Made by a program: the position numbers and the translations under genes
The notes under the pieces: model-generated
Seen by the model: the letters and a program-made list of their open reading frames with translations, nothing else
Databases searched by the model: none
Told to the model about the DNA's origin: nothing
Origin: Hyalella azteca
Lineage: Eukaryota; Arthropoda; Malacostraca; Amphipoda; Hyalellidae
NCBI RefSeq assembly: GCF_000764305.2
Contig: NW_025946691.1
Location: forward strand, 1-64,000
Direction: 5' to 3'
Length of the DNA stretch: 64,000 nt
Part shown: positions 41,796 through 56,200 of the stretch, one piece after another
Layout of the letters: the number at the start of each line of letters is the position of its first letter
Position numbering within the stretch: position 1 is the first letter of the stretch

Positions 41796-44268
41796 TCAGC
41801 AAATACTTTCGAGCTGCGTCTCAGACCTCCGAGCCTGCCTGCGTCTGTACTCCATAAACTCCTGCTTCATGGCAGCCACTCTCTCCTCCATGCTTTCCTG
41901 GGACCTTCTCCTTCGGTCGCCGAAGGATGAACCTGTCCCATACAATTCAGAATCGCTTAACCGGCGTAAACTATTGCCGTTTCCTGCACTACCTCCACTG
42001 CTCCATTCGCCGCTAGCAGGCATCAGAGTTTCGTCAATAGGAGTAGGACTCAGCATTGTGTCAAATTCATAATGATCATCTACACTAACGTCTAAAGTAG
42101 CGACTGAAGTTGTATTTGTTACTGTTCTATCAACTTCATCTACACTATCAAAAACATCGTTTTCCAATTCGCTAACGATTGGATGTGAGTGAGCAACATC
42201 CATTATAGGATTTCTTGGAACAACACTGGAATCAGTTCTACGCAAATAAACTAGGTCATTACGTTCATCGTTTTCTTTAAAATTGAAGTGTTCACTAGGA
42301 ACTCTGAATTGAGGTTGCATTTGTCGCGCAAGCCACTGCTCGTAAGAAGGAGGAAGTCTTGGAGGAGGCCACATCTGAGCGCCGATGCCAGGGCGACGCG
42401 ATTCCCATCTTTGATCGGTAGGTCCAAAGGCCTTGATGGAATTTTCAGAAATGCGGGAAGTGTCAAGACCAAGTGCTGACAAAGATTGACCTGACTGAGA
42501 AGAACTCTGTTGATGGGAAGTATTTTTGCTTCCAAAACCACTAGAGGAATCGGGAGATTGATCGTGAGAAAATTCGTGAGATAAATCATATGACACATCA
42601 TGGCTACGTGACCTATCGCCATGTCGTCGAGGTCGACCAGAGTGTAATTTAGGTTTAGTTGTATGGTCCTTGAAATCTCGAGACGTGTTGAGATCGGGTG
42701 CACTATGATGCCTAATTCTGCTGCTGCCGCCATCTCGATACCCCAGGAGCTCCGGATGCTTGATAATTTTTGAAGGTACAAGAAACTTCGATTCATCGCG
42801 ATCTTCTCTGAAATTATGATTGGCATACTCTGGTACAACACGAGGCTGCCGAGATAAAACATGACCTGATGGATACAAATCTCTTTCGGAACTCCTCATC
42901 CTGGGGCGAAGTCTTGGTGGTGAGCTCGTAGCTAAAGGCTTTTGATTTTCAGGACGTGGAAGCGGATTGAGCAAAAAATGGGGTGGAACTCTGATGGGAA
43001 GAGGTTGCTGAAAAGCTCGAGGTCTTCTCATCGGAGGAAGATTAACATAGTGAAGAGATGAATCAGGATGGCGCGCGTATGGAGATAAAATACTGGGTGG
43101 CGGTAGCTGATGAACGTGCTGTCCAGAATCAAGAACAGTACGTTGGCTCATCATATCGGCTTGATGAGGAGACATCCATTCAAAACGTCTATCATAGAAG
43201 ACTCCTTGTGGTGTTCCCCAAGGAGAATATCTCGGAGTAGGGAGGTAGTAAGGGTGATATGTAGGCCGAGAACGGAACTGTGGCGTAGGAGGTTCGTGGA
43301 CTTGAGCTCCAACCACATGAAAAGTCCGAGTGTCAGGGTATCTATAAAGAGGAGAAAGCACAGGAAGCTCTTTACCGTAAGGTGAGTAACTTGCAAACTG
43401 GAAAAACGAGGACATGCCGTCACTTGATATTCCACGTATTGAAGGACTACGGTGATTGGAATTGTGAAATGATGATATGAGGGTTGAGGGAAACGATCGT
43501 TCAACACTGGAAGGCTGTTTTACCGAACTGACTTCATTGAAGGAAGCTAATTGTGCAAGTTGTCTCCACTGAGTTGAGAGGGGACCAGGTGAGGATGATC
43601 TAAGTCTACCTTTAGGAGACAATACAGGACCAGTTGGGGATTGCGGAATTATATACTGTCCAAATTGCGCTGAGTAAGGTTGCAAGAAGTACGGACTTCT
43701 ACGATGCCTTCGCGCAACGAGCGAATTTTCATAAATTGCAGGTGACCGGAATGTACTTCGAGGAACTTCATATGTACTCGCGCCAGATCCATCTGACCTA
43801 GCTGTCATAAGATGAGATTCGGAAGCTGCCGGATGAAAATGTGTTGTTCCCCGCCTGACGCGATACACTCCACTTTCAACACCTGAAACGGCATTGGTCC
43901 ATCCAGCTTCTGGAGGTGAAGTCCACTCTCGGAAATTTCGTGGGCCTCGAAGTCCTCTTGTAGGCCGCCGAGGAGAAGTAAACCCTCCCTCTTCGCTCTC
44001 TTTATCAAGGATAAACTTGCCCTCATCTGACCGAGAAATTTCCGGGAGAGGCGTTTGACGGAAATCCGCATGAACCGAGTATTGGGCGTCCTTTGAAAAT
44101 TTTCTTCTATGATCCACTCCGTATTGTCTGTATGAGTCGGAATCTAGAGAGGTAGTGCCTGATTTTAGAGTTTTTCCATCGATAGTATCCAGAAGTTCGC
44201 CACCAAGAAGTAGTTCCGCAAGCCAAACCCTAAATTCTTTTACACTCGATATTCTGCACCGCAATAGC
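41796..44268 (-). CDS. Ig-FN3 protein last exon: long cytoplasmic tail
   Basis: Acceptor TGCTTAACAG (minus strand) precedes 44268; phase 2 in; stop TGA at 41798-41796. The exon encodes about 824 residues, starting LLRCRISSVKEFRVWLAELL then LGGELLDTIDGKTLKSG, followed by a long low-order region rich in Ser, Pro, Arg and His, then a helical end (EERVAAMKQEFMEYRRRQAR) and the C-terminus LESIC. ESIC fits a class I PDZ ligand only if Cys is accepted at the last position. The codon-level openness across 2.4 kb in AT-rich DNA strongly supports translation. Plus-strand frames over it are shadows. Confidence 0.9.
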
Positions 44269-47200
44269 CTGTTAAGCACATCAAGAAATAGATTAGAAAA
44301 TTAGTTTTATCAAACACTACAAACACAAATTCAGCAGATAGAGTTCTTTGTTTCACTATTTCACATGAAAAAAATTCCATGACAATAAATTCATTAGAAA
44401 CATGGATTGCTAAAGAAAGATAGCTTTTCTTATATTCGTGCAGTAAGAGTGATTAGATTGAAATTAAAAATAATTTCATTACAGAGAAAGTAACAGAAGA
44501 ACCAGTTGAGGCTTATCAAAAATAGTTGAACGAAGAAATACTTGTTTTTTTACGAAGGCGTGCTTGGGTGGAGCGCGCCAGTGCGCAATCAGTGACACCA
44601 ACCACAGCAAATTTAATTTAGAAAAATACCCCATAAACAACAAAATCAAGAAAAACGTACGAAAATATATTGAAATAATTTGTAATATGTAAAGTGGTAC
44701 TTTTCAGGTTTAAACTCGTCATAGGTAAAATTCAGAGCGGAGATTTTGTTCTATCAGTTTCAATAGGTGAAATCGAAAAACGTCTCGCGGAAATACAGCA
44801 AAACAAACTCACAGAGTAGTTCAATATCGCATCATGAATACAAAAACTCAAAAGAACTCAATGAATAGAATTAGTTGGAAAATCCTGAGACTGAACGCGA
44901 ACAAAAGCAAGTCTTTATTATTTACTTCTATGATGGCTGCTGAGAAGCTACTGAGGTAGACACCACGATTAGATGGAGTGAGTTGCTAGGACGTCACCTG
45001 GAGCTTCCTTCTTTCTGGTCGGCGAACTTTGTTTTTCAATCAGCATGGAAGTATCGTGCGTGTGCGTTTAGTGAAGAAAGATGGCCACACGAGTAATTGT
45101 TGCCGATGTCAAATGAAAGAGACAGGACGCGGTGCCACTCGAACGGGAAGATTCGGAGTGCAGATTTCAGCGTGTGTGGTTTTGGTGGTACAAAGTGTGG
45201 GTGCATCGGTGGGAAAGTAATTGGCGGGCAACAGATAAGATATGACACAGGACCAATACAGGATAGGATTTAACGGTAAATAGGCACTCCAATACCCAGG
45301 ATATGGAAGGTAATGAGAATGAAGGAAATAATAGAGGGATAGGTACGAGGAGGAACGAGAAGGTTGACATTTACATTTTTCAGAAGATAGATGTATAGTT
45401 AGATATCACTAGTAGTATAATGAATAATATTGTGATTGATCAGAAAGGAGCGTAACCGACGAACGCAGAGGGTGGAGTGCGAAGCATCAGAAAACACGTC
45501 GAGGAGAGATAAAAAAAACGGTTAAAATTTTCATCAACGTAAGAGGTTTTTCATTCATTGCATCAGGTTGTATGAGGTATGGAACAGTGAACATTACAAT
45601 ATATGAAGTAATAGGCTATAATTTGAATGATGTGAAATCCTGAAGAAGACCCTGAATCAAAAGACATACGAACGTGAAATGAAGCATTCGTGCTATCATG
45701 GACCGCCAGAACGCAAATGTGATCAACTCGAACACTCATGCCATTGCAGGGTGTTAACTTAGTGAAAGTGTTTTGTTCGTGACTAACGGAAATTTTTCAA
45801 CAAGAGAAGTAACAGTTCTCCAGATTAACGACTCAGCTGTCCCTCACCCCCTTCCATTTCAAGTCGCAGTACAAATTTTAGACAAAATCTGGTGTGACAT
45901 GGAGGAGGTCTTGAGCGGCTCGGCTGCAACGAGGACTGCAACATCCAGTCCGGGCCACAAACACTACGCTCTCGGCTGCAGGGCTTGCGTGCCAACCATA
46001 AGCTTTATTACTTGTCAATAAATATTCGCAAACCGTCGAACTGAGACTTTTAAGATTGAATCCATTACAGATCACGTAAATTATGAGCTGTTGGTTTATT
46101 TACTCTTAGTTATCATTCAGTGATTTCAGTCGGAGCCGCTGTAGGAACATCGGTCGACGGGTAGAAATTAAAATCAGAAATTCGTCGTGAGGGTTTGAGG
46201 TTTCGTAGGATTTTTCTATTAAGATAGGAGATTAACTTTGATTATGTATCGCACTTTCATGATATTGAAACTGAAAAACTGTAAATGTTGAATAGCATCA
46301 ATAAATGTCAATTGTTTTAATTAAAACTCTCAGTTTTACCACATAAGTTCAATGAGGTTCAAGAATATTAATGACAAAGCTGAAATTAATTTTAATCGCC
46401 GGTATAAACGGTATAAAAAAAGGCTTCACTTTTAATACAATTCTTACTCAACCAGATGCAATACATTTCTGACCTGAAGGAAATGTGAAAAATTAAGGCT
46501 TTAAAATTCAGAAACGTCCATTTTTTACCTTCGTTCAATTTTTCTACGTCTTTTGGGGGTAATTTATGTATAAAAGTGCATGATTTAGCAGTGCATTTTT
46601 TACAAAGATGTTTTATTTAACAGGCGATTATGACTTCGTATAAACAGGCTAGTTTTGGCGGTCGAACTGAAATGTGAACTTTGCTTATGGCCAATTTAGA
46701 AATGTTTGAAAAAGTTACTTTTTTATATTATTGCTATCAAAAAGGGACCACAGTAATTCTCAGAAATCCCAAAAATTATGAATTTCTCGCGTACCGCATA
46801 GTTTAATTATTATTATTGAAATGAGGCCGTTAGTTACAGCGCAATATTAGAGTCAGTAAAGCGGGCGCCGCTAAGGTTGACCGAGGCTTGCATCGATCAA
46901 GATTAAGAAAATAGCGATGTCAATATTTATTAGCCTTAAATAATATTAGAATATTCATTATTTGTTGGCCGTAGAAAATATTATTTATTGGCTAATTTTT
47001 CATGCGTGGTGAAGGATGGCAGTGAAATACATCAGTGATCATAAAAGAACCCTACTACAACCTTATGCAACTCATGTTAGCGATTGACATGTTAGTAATC
47101 AAAAATACAGTACATGTTTTTCAACAATTGACATGTTAGCTACTCTCCTACACATGAAAAATGTTTATGGATAGAGCATTCATCCTCAGAAACAGAGCTG

Positions 47201-50200
47201 GGCAATATTTGTAAAAATTAAACTTATAACAGGCTTAAAAACTTTCCCTAATTCATAAACTGAACTTTAGCAACAAAAATGAAGCTTCAGCGCGTCTCCA
47301 ATTTTTTTCCAAGAGTTCCATTCTTTTGAAGTAATCTTCATCCCGAGTTATTTTAAGTAAGTAACCAAAACGAATTGTCATTTCGTCATGTCTACAGCAT
47401 TGTACGTTTATTCTGGAAAATTTATGCAAAATAACGTTATTAAAATGGCACAAACGAGTCTATTCTGAATATCGAACATTTTCATGAGCATTTCCATTTA
47501 TTTACTTCTCACAACAAAACTCGATTAACTTATTCATTGCCCAGCTCTGTCAAAAACTTCTTTATATCAGTGGTTTCACCGGCAGTATAAAAACTTCAAC
47601 ATAGTACGTTTACTATATTATAACACCTGCATTACCTTAACTTACGTTATTATACTTGTATTTTTATAGCAAGTATCATTGCAATACAAATCTTTTACAG
47701 CTAACCAGCGAGATGAGACTTACTTTTTAAGAGGGACTGCGCTTCCTCTGTAGCCTCCGTTTCTCGTCTCGGACACACGGCAAGCCACCATGTTGTAGGC
47801 TGTGTCATAGAAAATGTGCGATTGCAATTCTAATGGAACTCGCAGCGTGATACACACCAAAAGGGAGGAAATAATAGCACAATGATACAACCAAAAATGT
47901 CGTTTCGAAAGCAGGAATGGGAGAGATTTAGCAAACAGAATCAAGTCAAAATTAGAAAACGGATTCGAGTCGGAAATCGTTTTGAGGATAGAATTTTGCA
48001 GTTAGCAGACAGTTAGTATTATTAATTGAGACAGTTAGTATAGATAATTGAGGTAGTTAATATATTGATTGAAATCATTATAGAGATTTTTAATTTGCTC
48101 AGCGGCGGTTGAAGACATGAAGGTGTCAACAATTAAAGTCAACAGTGAAATGAACGAAAAAGATTGAGTTTTTGAAGAATTTACGAACGAACCTCAGGTT
48201 AGTTTTAGCCAATTGTGTTAACGGAAAGAATGTGTGCAAACCATTACTCATTTGAATTAGCATGCAGGGAAACGAAATAAAGAGAAAAATCAGTTGTGAT
48301 TTTAAGATTTGAACCAGTATCAATTGAAGGTTTATGCGTGACGGTGTACAGTGACGATACAAATAACAAAGAATATACCATGTTCATAGAAAAATTTGTG
48401 GAGAATTTTTGTAAATTGTTACAGAAATTAGATCAAAAGAATCATATAATGATCAGATGAAAGCAAGGACGGATGTGAACAGGTGGTTTTTCGGGTCAGA
48501 ATACGAGAACAATACAAATAATTCACAAGAATATTTCAGCACATCGATAGATACATTGCATAAGCGTACAACAGTGATTAAAAAGATGAATCAGTTATTT
48601 TATGCCAACAATCGACATATTCGATAGATTGGAAATTTATTATAATAAAGATTTATTTATGAAAAATAAAAGACATAAGCATGAGCGAGGGCATCAGTTT
48701 CACATCGTCGGGTTCATACAAGTTAGTAAAGAAAAATGTTTTCTTGAACATTTTCCAGTTAAGTAGTTTTGATAGGCAACGCGAAGAAAAATGTATTCAA
48801 AACGAGAACGGTAGAAAATAAAATAAGAAAGAAAAATGTTATAACCAGGACAATAACATTATTTTAAAAAAATGAATCAAGCAAAAACATCGCGGCGAGC
48901 AATTGATATCAATGAAGGTATAAACACCATCGGAGTGAGCAAATATACGTGGAAAATACAAGCGAGTGTTACAGAGGGTGCATTACGAGAAATTTTGAGA
49001 TAAAAAATTTGAGTCATCCGAAAAAAAAAAAACAAAAAAATACCAGTGTGATTGGTCATAAATGGTTGGCTCAGCAAAAACGTACGAGAAGAAATGTATA
49101 AAGTACGAGTAGTAGAACCACAGCCGAATTATGCAGCATCAGGGCACAAAAATTGGCACATGCAACATAACATTTGAAATTAAATTGTGTACAAATTAAG
49201 TGAATAAAATAATAAAATAAGAATGACAGAATAAAACCGACGAGGATAAAAGGTGATGAAGTGCAAGACGATGAAGATAAGAGGACATTTGTAAATGGTG
49301 ATAGTGATATTCGCGCAATGTCCAGGAGTTTAGTGGAAGTCAAATGGGAACGAACGACAGATATACATTGTATTTAAAACAGAGGCATAATGGATGGAGC
49401 GTATTAGAAAAAAAAAACAGATTGAAAGCCAGGTATAAAATAAAGAAGCAAAGTGTATGTGACGTATAAAACAGAAAAGCATAGCAGTAGTCCCGTATAA
49501 TAAAGGGAGTATGATGGATGTGACGTGTAAAACGAAGAGCATGAGGAATGCCCATAGAAAACAGAAGAACAATTAGGATTTCGGGTATGAAAAAGAAAAT
49601 TAATTAAATAATAATAAAAATTGACAACGATTAATTGATGGAAGCCAGAACAGAAATTAGCGTAGCGTGTTGTTGAGAAAATTAATTAAATAGTAACAAA
49701 AATTGACAACGATTGATTGACGAAAGCCAGAACAGGAATTAGCGACGCGTGTTGTTGAGAAAATTCATTAAATAGTAACAAAAATTGACAACGAATAATT
49801 AATAGTAGCCAGAACAGAAATTAGCGACGTGTGTTGTTGAGAGGAGCGTATGAGTTCAGGCACCAACGTCATCCATAACGAAACGCAGCGTGTCGGCGGC
49901 AAGCGAAAAAAAGAACCGAAAAATAAAGTAAGACCATCACCAATGAAGAGCTGGAAGAGCTTATCTATTATTGACGATCATAAATTATAATTAGAAGAAA
50001 TATCGTCAAGATTTCTAATAGCAAGATAATTTTTTATATATTATTTCAAGTTTCGTATCGGACTGATAGCAATCGAGGAACTTATTATAGGTTATAATTT
50101 ATTATCAAAAGTCTAGTGCAATTGATTTCGAGTAGATAAATCAACGACTCAATTGAAAGACATCATAGAATAACAACAGCTGAATGTAATAGAATCCAGT

Positions 50201-53200
50201 AGCTAGAGTTTCCTGACATTTGCATATAAGCTAAAGCAAAGTAAAGCCAAAGAATTATCATTAACAAATAATAAATAAATGTAGTTAATTTCAATTTTTA
50301 ATGAACAAAATTATACTAAGAATCCCGGGTTTTGCATTCATATCAGTCGCGAGGCTATAAATTTCATCATTTGATGCCTTCGTTTAATTTAAAAACTGCG
50401 TAAATTATCTACAAAAAATGCAGGTAAAATCAGATTTCGTGCAGTAAAATAAATTTTGATAAGTTTCTGTTATTTTGAACTCGAAACTTTGTGGCTTTTA
50501 CGTCTTTTTTATTCACTTAATTCTAATTTGAAATCGAAAAGCCAAAATTTCTGTTATTTTGAACTCGAAACTTTGTAGCTTTTTGATTTCAAATTAGAAC
50601 AAAATGACGTACTTTCATTCAGTAGTGACTTTTTTTATTGTATTTATCTGAACTTCAGAAATAGACTTTTAAACTACATTTGAATGTTCATTAATCAGAA
50701 ATATGAAGCCATTGCTCAAAAAATGTCGAGACTTGTGTGCCAAAACAAGAGAATTAATAATATCAAAAAATATCTTCTAAGATAACACATTCAATCAACG
50801 AGCTGATTTAAGTTTTAAACTATTGAGAATAGATCTGAAAAATAAGTTTTGAATGCAAATAAGAAACATAGAAACTCGATGCAGAATATTCATAACTACA
50901 TTACTAGCTTCTTACCTTTTTCCTGCTTTTTTCTCTTTCTTTTGTTGCAAATCTTAACGGTGAAGACCGACAAGATAATCGCAACAATGCAGAGCAACAT
51001 TCCTCCGACAACAGCAGCAGTCACGGCCTAAAGTTCAACAATTCGCCTTTATTAAAATACATGTCCTTAAAGTCACTCTTCAACAGTTAATTAAATTACT
51101 GTTTTGAAATTTGCATTTACAGAGACGTAGGAGAAAGATGTTACATGGCAAAATCAGTACAGAATCAAGTATCATTCAAAACAACGGATATAAAAACAAA
51201 CTAAAAACTGTAATATTTATTTTCTTTTTTATTTGTCATTTGAAGAAAATTAGTATTTGTTTCTTGTTATTTCCAATTGTTGATGAAAAAAACTGGTGCA
51301 GAATTGCAACTCATCAGTGACCAAGTTCGGTCGTGAAAGTTATAAACTTTGCCTCGTTAAGGAATATTTTAATTTCATGCACGATTTCTTGGGAATGGAA
51401 GACACAATAAAATACCATATATGGAAAATACAGACCTTTTTCTTATCCAGTTCTTCGAGAGTGACGGAAACTTCTTCCGACACTTGGAAGCTCGTCAAAG
51501 TCTTGGCAAAAACCTTGAACCGATGCGTCTTTCCAGGAGTGAGTTTGTCAACTGTAAACGACACAAAAATACTCAGATTTGCTGAAAAAATAATTATCGA
51601 AAAATGACTGAGAATTGATACTTTTTTCCATATATCATTATAAAAACACAGAATATTTAAAGAATTATAAAAAAAAAATATTTGTAATATGGTTTTAATA
51701 CTTGTTCCTACAAAAGAACCCGAGAATTTCGTTCATTGGCGCCCGCGATAAAAATTGTTAGCGACTTCAAATCAATTATTCCATTAACGACTCGAAACAA
51801 CTATAGAGGAATTTTGTATTGTTGAATCGATTCGGAATCATTTGTCCCGATCTATCAAATCCATTTTGAAACCACACATATATTTTCATATCATACTTCA
51901 GAACACGATTGATTCTATTCACTTCAGTAAAGTTAAAATATTCCTAAATGTGTCCTTTTTTTATTGCAGAATTGAAGTGCACGGAGCTCGAGCGCACGCA
52001 CTAATTTCAAAGTCACGATTGTGACTCGAGAAGCTTGTGACTTAGAACGTGATCGTCTTATTATTATTATTCCACGAAGAGATTGTCGTGGCGTCTCGTT
52101 CAGATCGAACTTCGAGGGCACGTTACAAGCGGCTAAAAAAGACACGAGAGGATAAAATCAGATGACATCTATGCTAAAACAGAGGACATATGCCAAGACT
52201 GATGACGTCTATGCTAGAACAAACAACACCTATGCTAAACCAGTATGGAAACCAGTCGTACCGTGATAGTTGTAACCAGTCGTACCGTGATAAGAGGTTA
52301 CGTTGACGATCTCCCGCTTGTTGAGTTTCTTCCAATTGCTGTCCCCTGTCTTGTGCTCGATGTCATAAGAGGTTATCGGCACAGAGCCTAGAGGAGGAAG
52401 CCACGAGATGGTGTAGCCTCCGCCATTAGGAGTGATGGTCACGTTGCGAGGTGGTGGAGGCTGTGGGCCTGACCGAGAAAAATATAATCATAGCAAATCT
52501 CATGGGATTTATTAATAATAAATCTTATGGGATTAGCGAGCATAAAGTAATATGAACATCGCACTGAAAAAATTATAAATTAGGTTCGCGATGCAAATTG
52601 AAAGCCTTAGTAGTAATTTATTAATATTGAATTGAAGATATTCTATATTCATCAGTTCAATTTAGCTGTTTATTAATTACTATTCATTTTAATTATTTAA
52701 TTACTATTTAATTGAAGATATTCTATACGCATCAGTTCAGTTATGTTCTTTATTTCAGATGTTATTATTCTAATTTTGATTAACTTTGTATAACTTTGAG
52801 GTACATAAAAGTTATGGATTTTCTAAAATTGCTTCAAAAGATGATTATTGAAAGTTAGACTCTATCATAATCGGAATCAGAGCTACATCGGTTGCCAAAA
52901 CGAAAAAAAATACGAATACGAAAAAAAATACGATTTATAAAAGAAATAACATGTACATTTAGGTTCAGTTTTGGAAAACTTCTAGCACTTCAGACGTCGC
53001 TACCCATGACACGTCGAATCAATTCTTGGAAGAAGAGTATTTTCCTAAATAAATATTTTATTCAAAATACTAGAAGTCAGATTTGACTGTATATATTTGT
53101 AGCATCGCGACTCTCTCGGTCGTTCATATATTATGTATCTAAATTATAAGAACTACAAAAGTAGAATCATAATTAAAGAGCCTATATTTTATTAATATTT

Positions 53201-56200
53201 TTAATATTTTAATATTTTTATTAGCGAGGAAATTTAATCATCAATCATCGTATAGAATTTGCAATCGTTGGCATGAGGGAAGGTTCAAAAAAATTTTAAA
53301 TTTAAGTGTGGTGGAGTAAATTGTGCAAAGACTTAATAATGAAATTCCAGGAGATATGATTTGGGATGAGAAATTTTTGTACACTGGTAAATATTGACTA
53401 ATTACAATAGTTTAGCAGACATTTATAAATTAATGATCAAGTTAAGAACATCAATAAGAGTTCAAATAGGGAGAACAAGTGTTTAATTCAGTTCTATACA
53501 TAACCAATGCGATGGAATTTGGATAAAATGGGGTCTGGATTGAAAACTAAACGGCAAAAATACAAGGGACATCGATCGAAGTATAGTTCTTGATTAGAGA
53601 GAATTTTTACTCATAATCTAAATATTTATAAAATAAAATAAAATGCGCTCTCATCTACTTCCACCAGCTGAGTGAGGAATGGGTCACAAATGAATGGATT
53701 TCATTATTTAGAAAAAGTAATTTAATAAGATAAGTAGAGATACTTATTCTATTTTTAGACAGGATTAGATGCCAATCATTGCATGTTAATTACATCAGGG
53801 TTCTAGAGGCCTTCGACAAGTTTTTTTTTCGAAAATTTTTCGACAGTCTGTGTTTATTGTCTGAACGCAAATTATGTTCATCGTTTGTTAACTGTTTATT
53901 ATTGAGTTACGCAGCTTAGCTAACGTGAAATTGTTGCACGAGTCTTGGAATGTAGGAGAGTTGAAATGAGAGAGTCGAATTTGCATCGTACTGAGTGAAC
54001 GAAAATGACTTCTGCAATTAAAATGACTTCTGCAATGAAAATGACTTCTGCAATGAAAATGACTTCTGCAATGAATTGCGAGACTTTCACGTATCATTCG
54101 ATAGACGAGAAATTTGCTCAAAATACTAGAATACGGATTATAATTAGTTAGCAGTGAATTTTAAAGGACATTTGGAATTTAAAACTACCGTCACAGAACG
54201 CAAATTTTTAAGCGCTAGATATTCTAAAAAAAATCGGACGTCTAGAAAGTAGTTATTCAACTTGTGCCTATAACAAACTGTTTCTAATGCTGAAACGGTA
54301 ACATTTATAAATCCTGACACTGCTAACAATGTAGCAATTGGAGCATGACCATACCTGATTCACCTGTAAGTTATATACAGGTATGTGTGATGTTAGGATG
54401 AACAATGTTTGACCGCACAACACAGAAGTGGTAAACAAAACAAGGGACCAAAGTAGCAGAGAGGGAACAAAATTTAGAAAATACGAAAAAAGAGGCAATA
54501 AAATGAACAAATAAATAATAGAATAAATAGATCCCCAGCGAATCAGAACGAATTAGAATAAATTTGAGAGTAGAGAATTAACGGAAGCGCGTAACATCAA
54601 ATGAAGGAAACAAAGAAATAGTGTAATTCAACAGAATTTTTTTTTACGATGGTATCAGGACCGAAACATATAAATGAGATACGATGTAATATTTGATACC
54701 CATTTCATATCGAACGATGGAAATTTTAATTTTGAAATTAAAACTTTCAGAAAGTTTCGTGTTACAAGTGAAACATGAGTTTGGAAGTAATTTTAATGAA
54801 ACAATGAGGAAACTTTCACAAAATTAGATCCATAGGAAGAGAGGTTCGAAAAGGAAGTGAATTGAAAAGAGTAGCAAAGAGATGGATTGAAAATAGAAGA
54901 AAACAAATGGATTGGAGAAAGGAGCGAGGAAATGGATTGGAGTGAGGAGCGAGGAAATGGATTAGAAAGGGGAGCAAGGACATGGATTGAAAATAAAAGC
55001 AAGGAAATGAATTGTGAACAGAATTAGGAATAGATAAAGATAATAAAGAAAATGAGACAACAAGAGAAGAAAAGGAAGAAGATAAGGAGAAGCGATGGCG
55101 TAAAGTGTCGGCAGTTGTGGCACACGGCAGCGGATGAGAGAGAAGAGCAAGTTGAACATTAGAACAGCGAGCGGAGATTGGCTAGAACAATAACTGTTAT
55201 TTGAGATTGTAAAATGAGGAAAATATAATAGTATACAATGGCCGTAATAAACACAGCGTGTCAGCACATAGTTTTAACTGAACACGCTTTCACTGAAACT
55301 GTATGCTGGCTGTATGTGTATTTTATGTGGAATAACAAATAACAGTTTGGATGTTATAGATATTTTGAACCATACTGAAAAGTGTACCTGCAGTAGCTAA
55401 GCAATGCCTGCATTAAATTGCGTCGTGAACGGTAAACTTTGCACGTGAAAATTTCAGAACCAATTACTATTTTCATACAGCTGTTTGCGATATCTCTACG
55501 ACTACTCGACTAACTCGGTATGAATAAATTCTTTAGTTTACTCCAGGTTACTAGCAGAAAAATTAATCCACAGAGTATAGGGATTAACCTCGTATTATGT
55601 AAGTCTTTGATGTAAAATAGTTTCATTATTTGTATTTTGGCCGCTGTATTGAAATGTGTTGATAACAGCATTGAAATTTTTTGGGATTCAAGAAGTCACC
55701 AGATTTTATACTTTGAAAATTGTACTAAGTTCGAGTTGGTCAAAATGTTTTTTACTTACTGCTGTAATTAATGTCTAATCGCATTCGTCCTATCTGTTAA
55801 CTATTTACTAATTTCATAAACGGCAACAAATTATATTGACATGCATGTTCCTCTTTCTTGAAAATTTCATTAAATAAATCCACAACGAAGAAAAACAGCT
55901 GGATCATACATGAATTTGTATACTCGTATGGTGAGTAGAATAACTTGAAATTCTCTGGTTCGTGTTTTCAAACCGTATAATTTTATGCAATGAAACACAA
56001 ACTACCTCAGCTACGATTAATTCAGAGATGCATATGAGAAGAAGATCATAGCATGACAGCTACATTTTCAAAACGACTTTGTATGTAAAAATATTCACCT
56101 TCATATATTACGTCTTCATCAATATAAATTATTTATTACAGAAAATAACTGAATTTATACAATTTCGAGTTTGCATATTTAATATGAGAATTCAGCGACA

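Noticed and set aside
41614..42072. Plus-strand frame of 152 codons
   Set aside because: Antisense to the well-supported minus-strand tail exon; shadow.
45773..46021. Plus-strand 82-codon frame in the Ig-FN3 intron
   Set aside because: No recognisable domain and no splice or composition support; likely chance.
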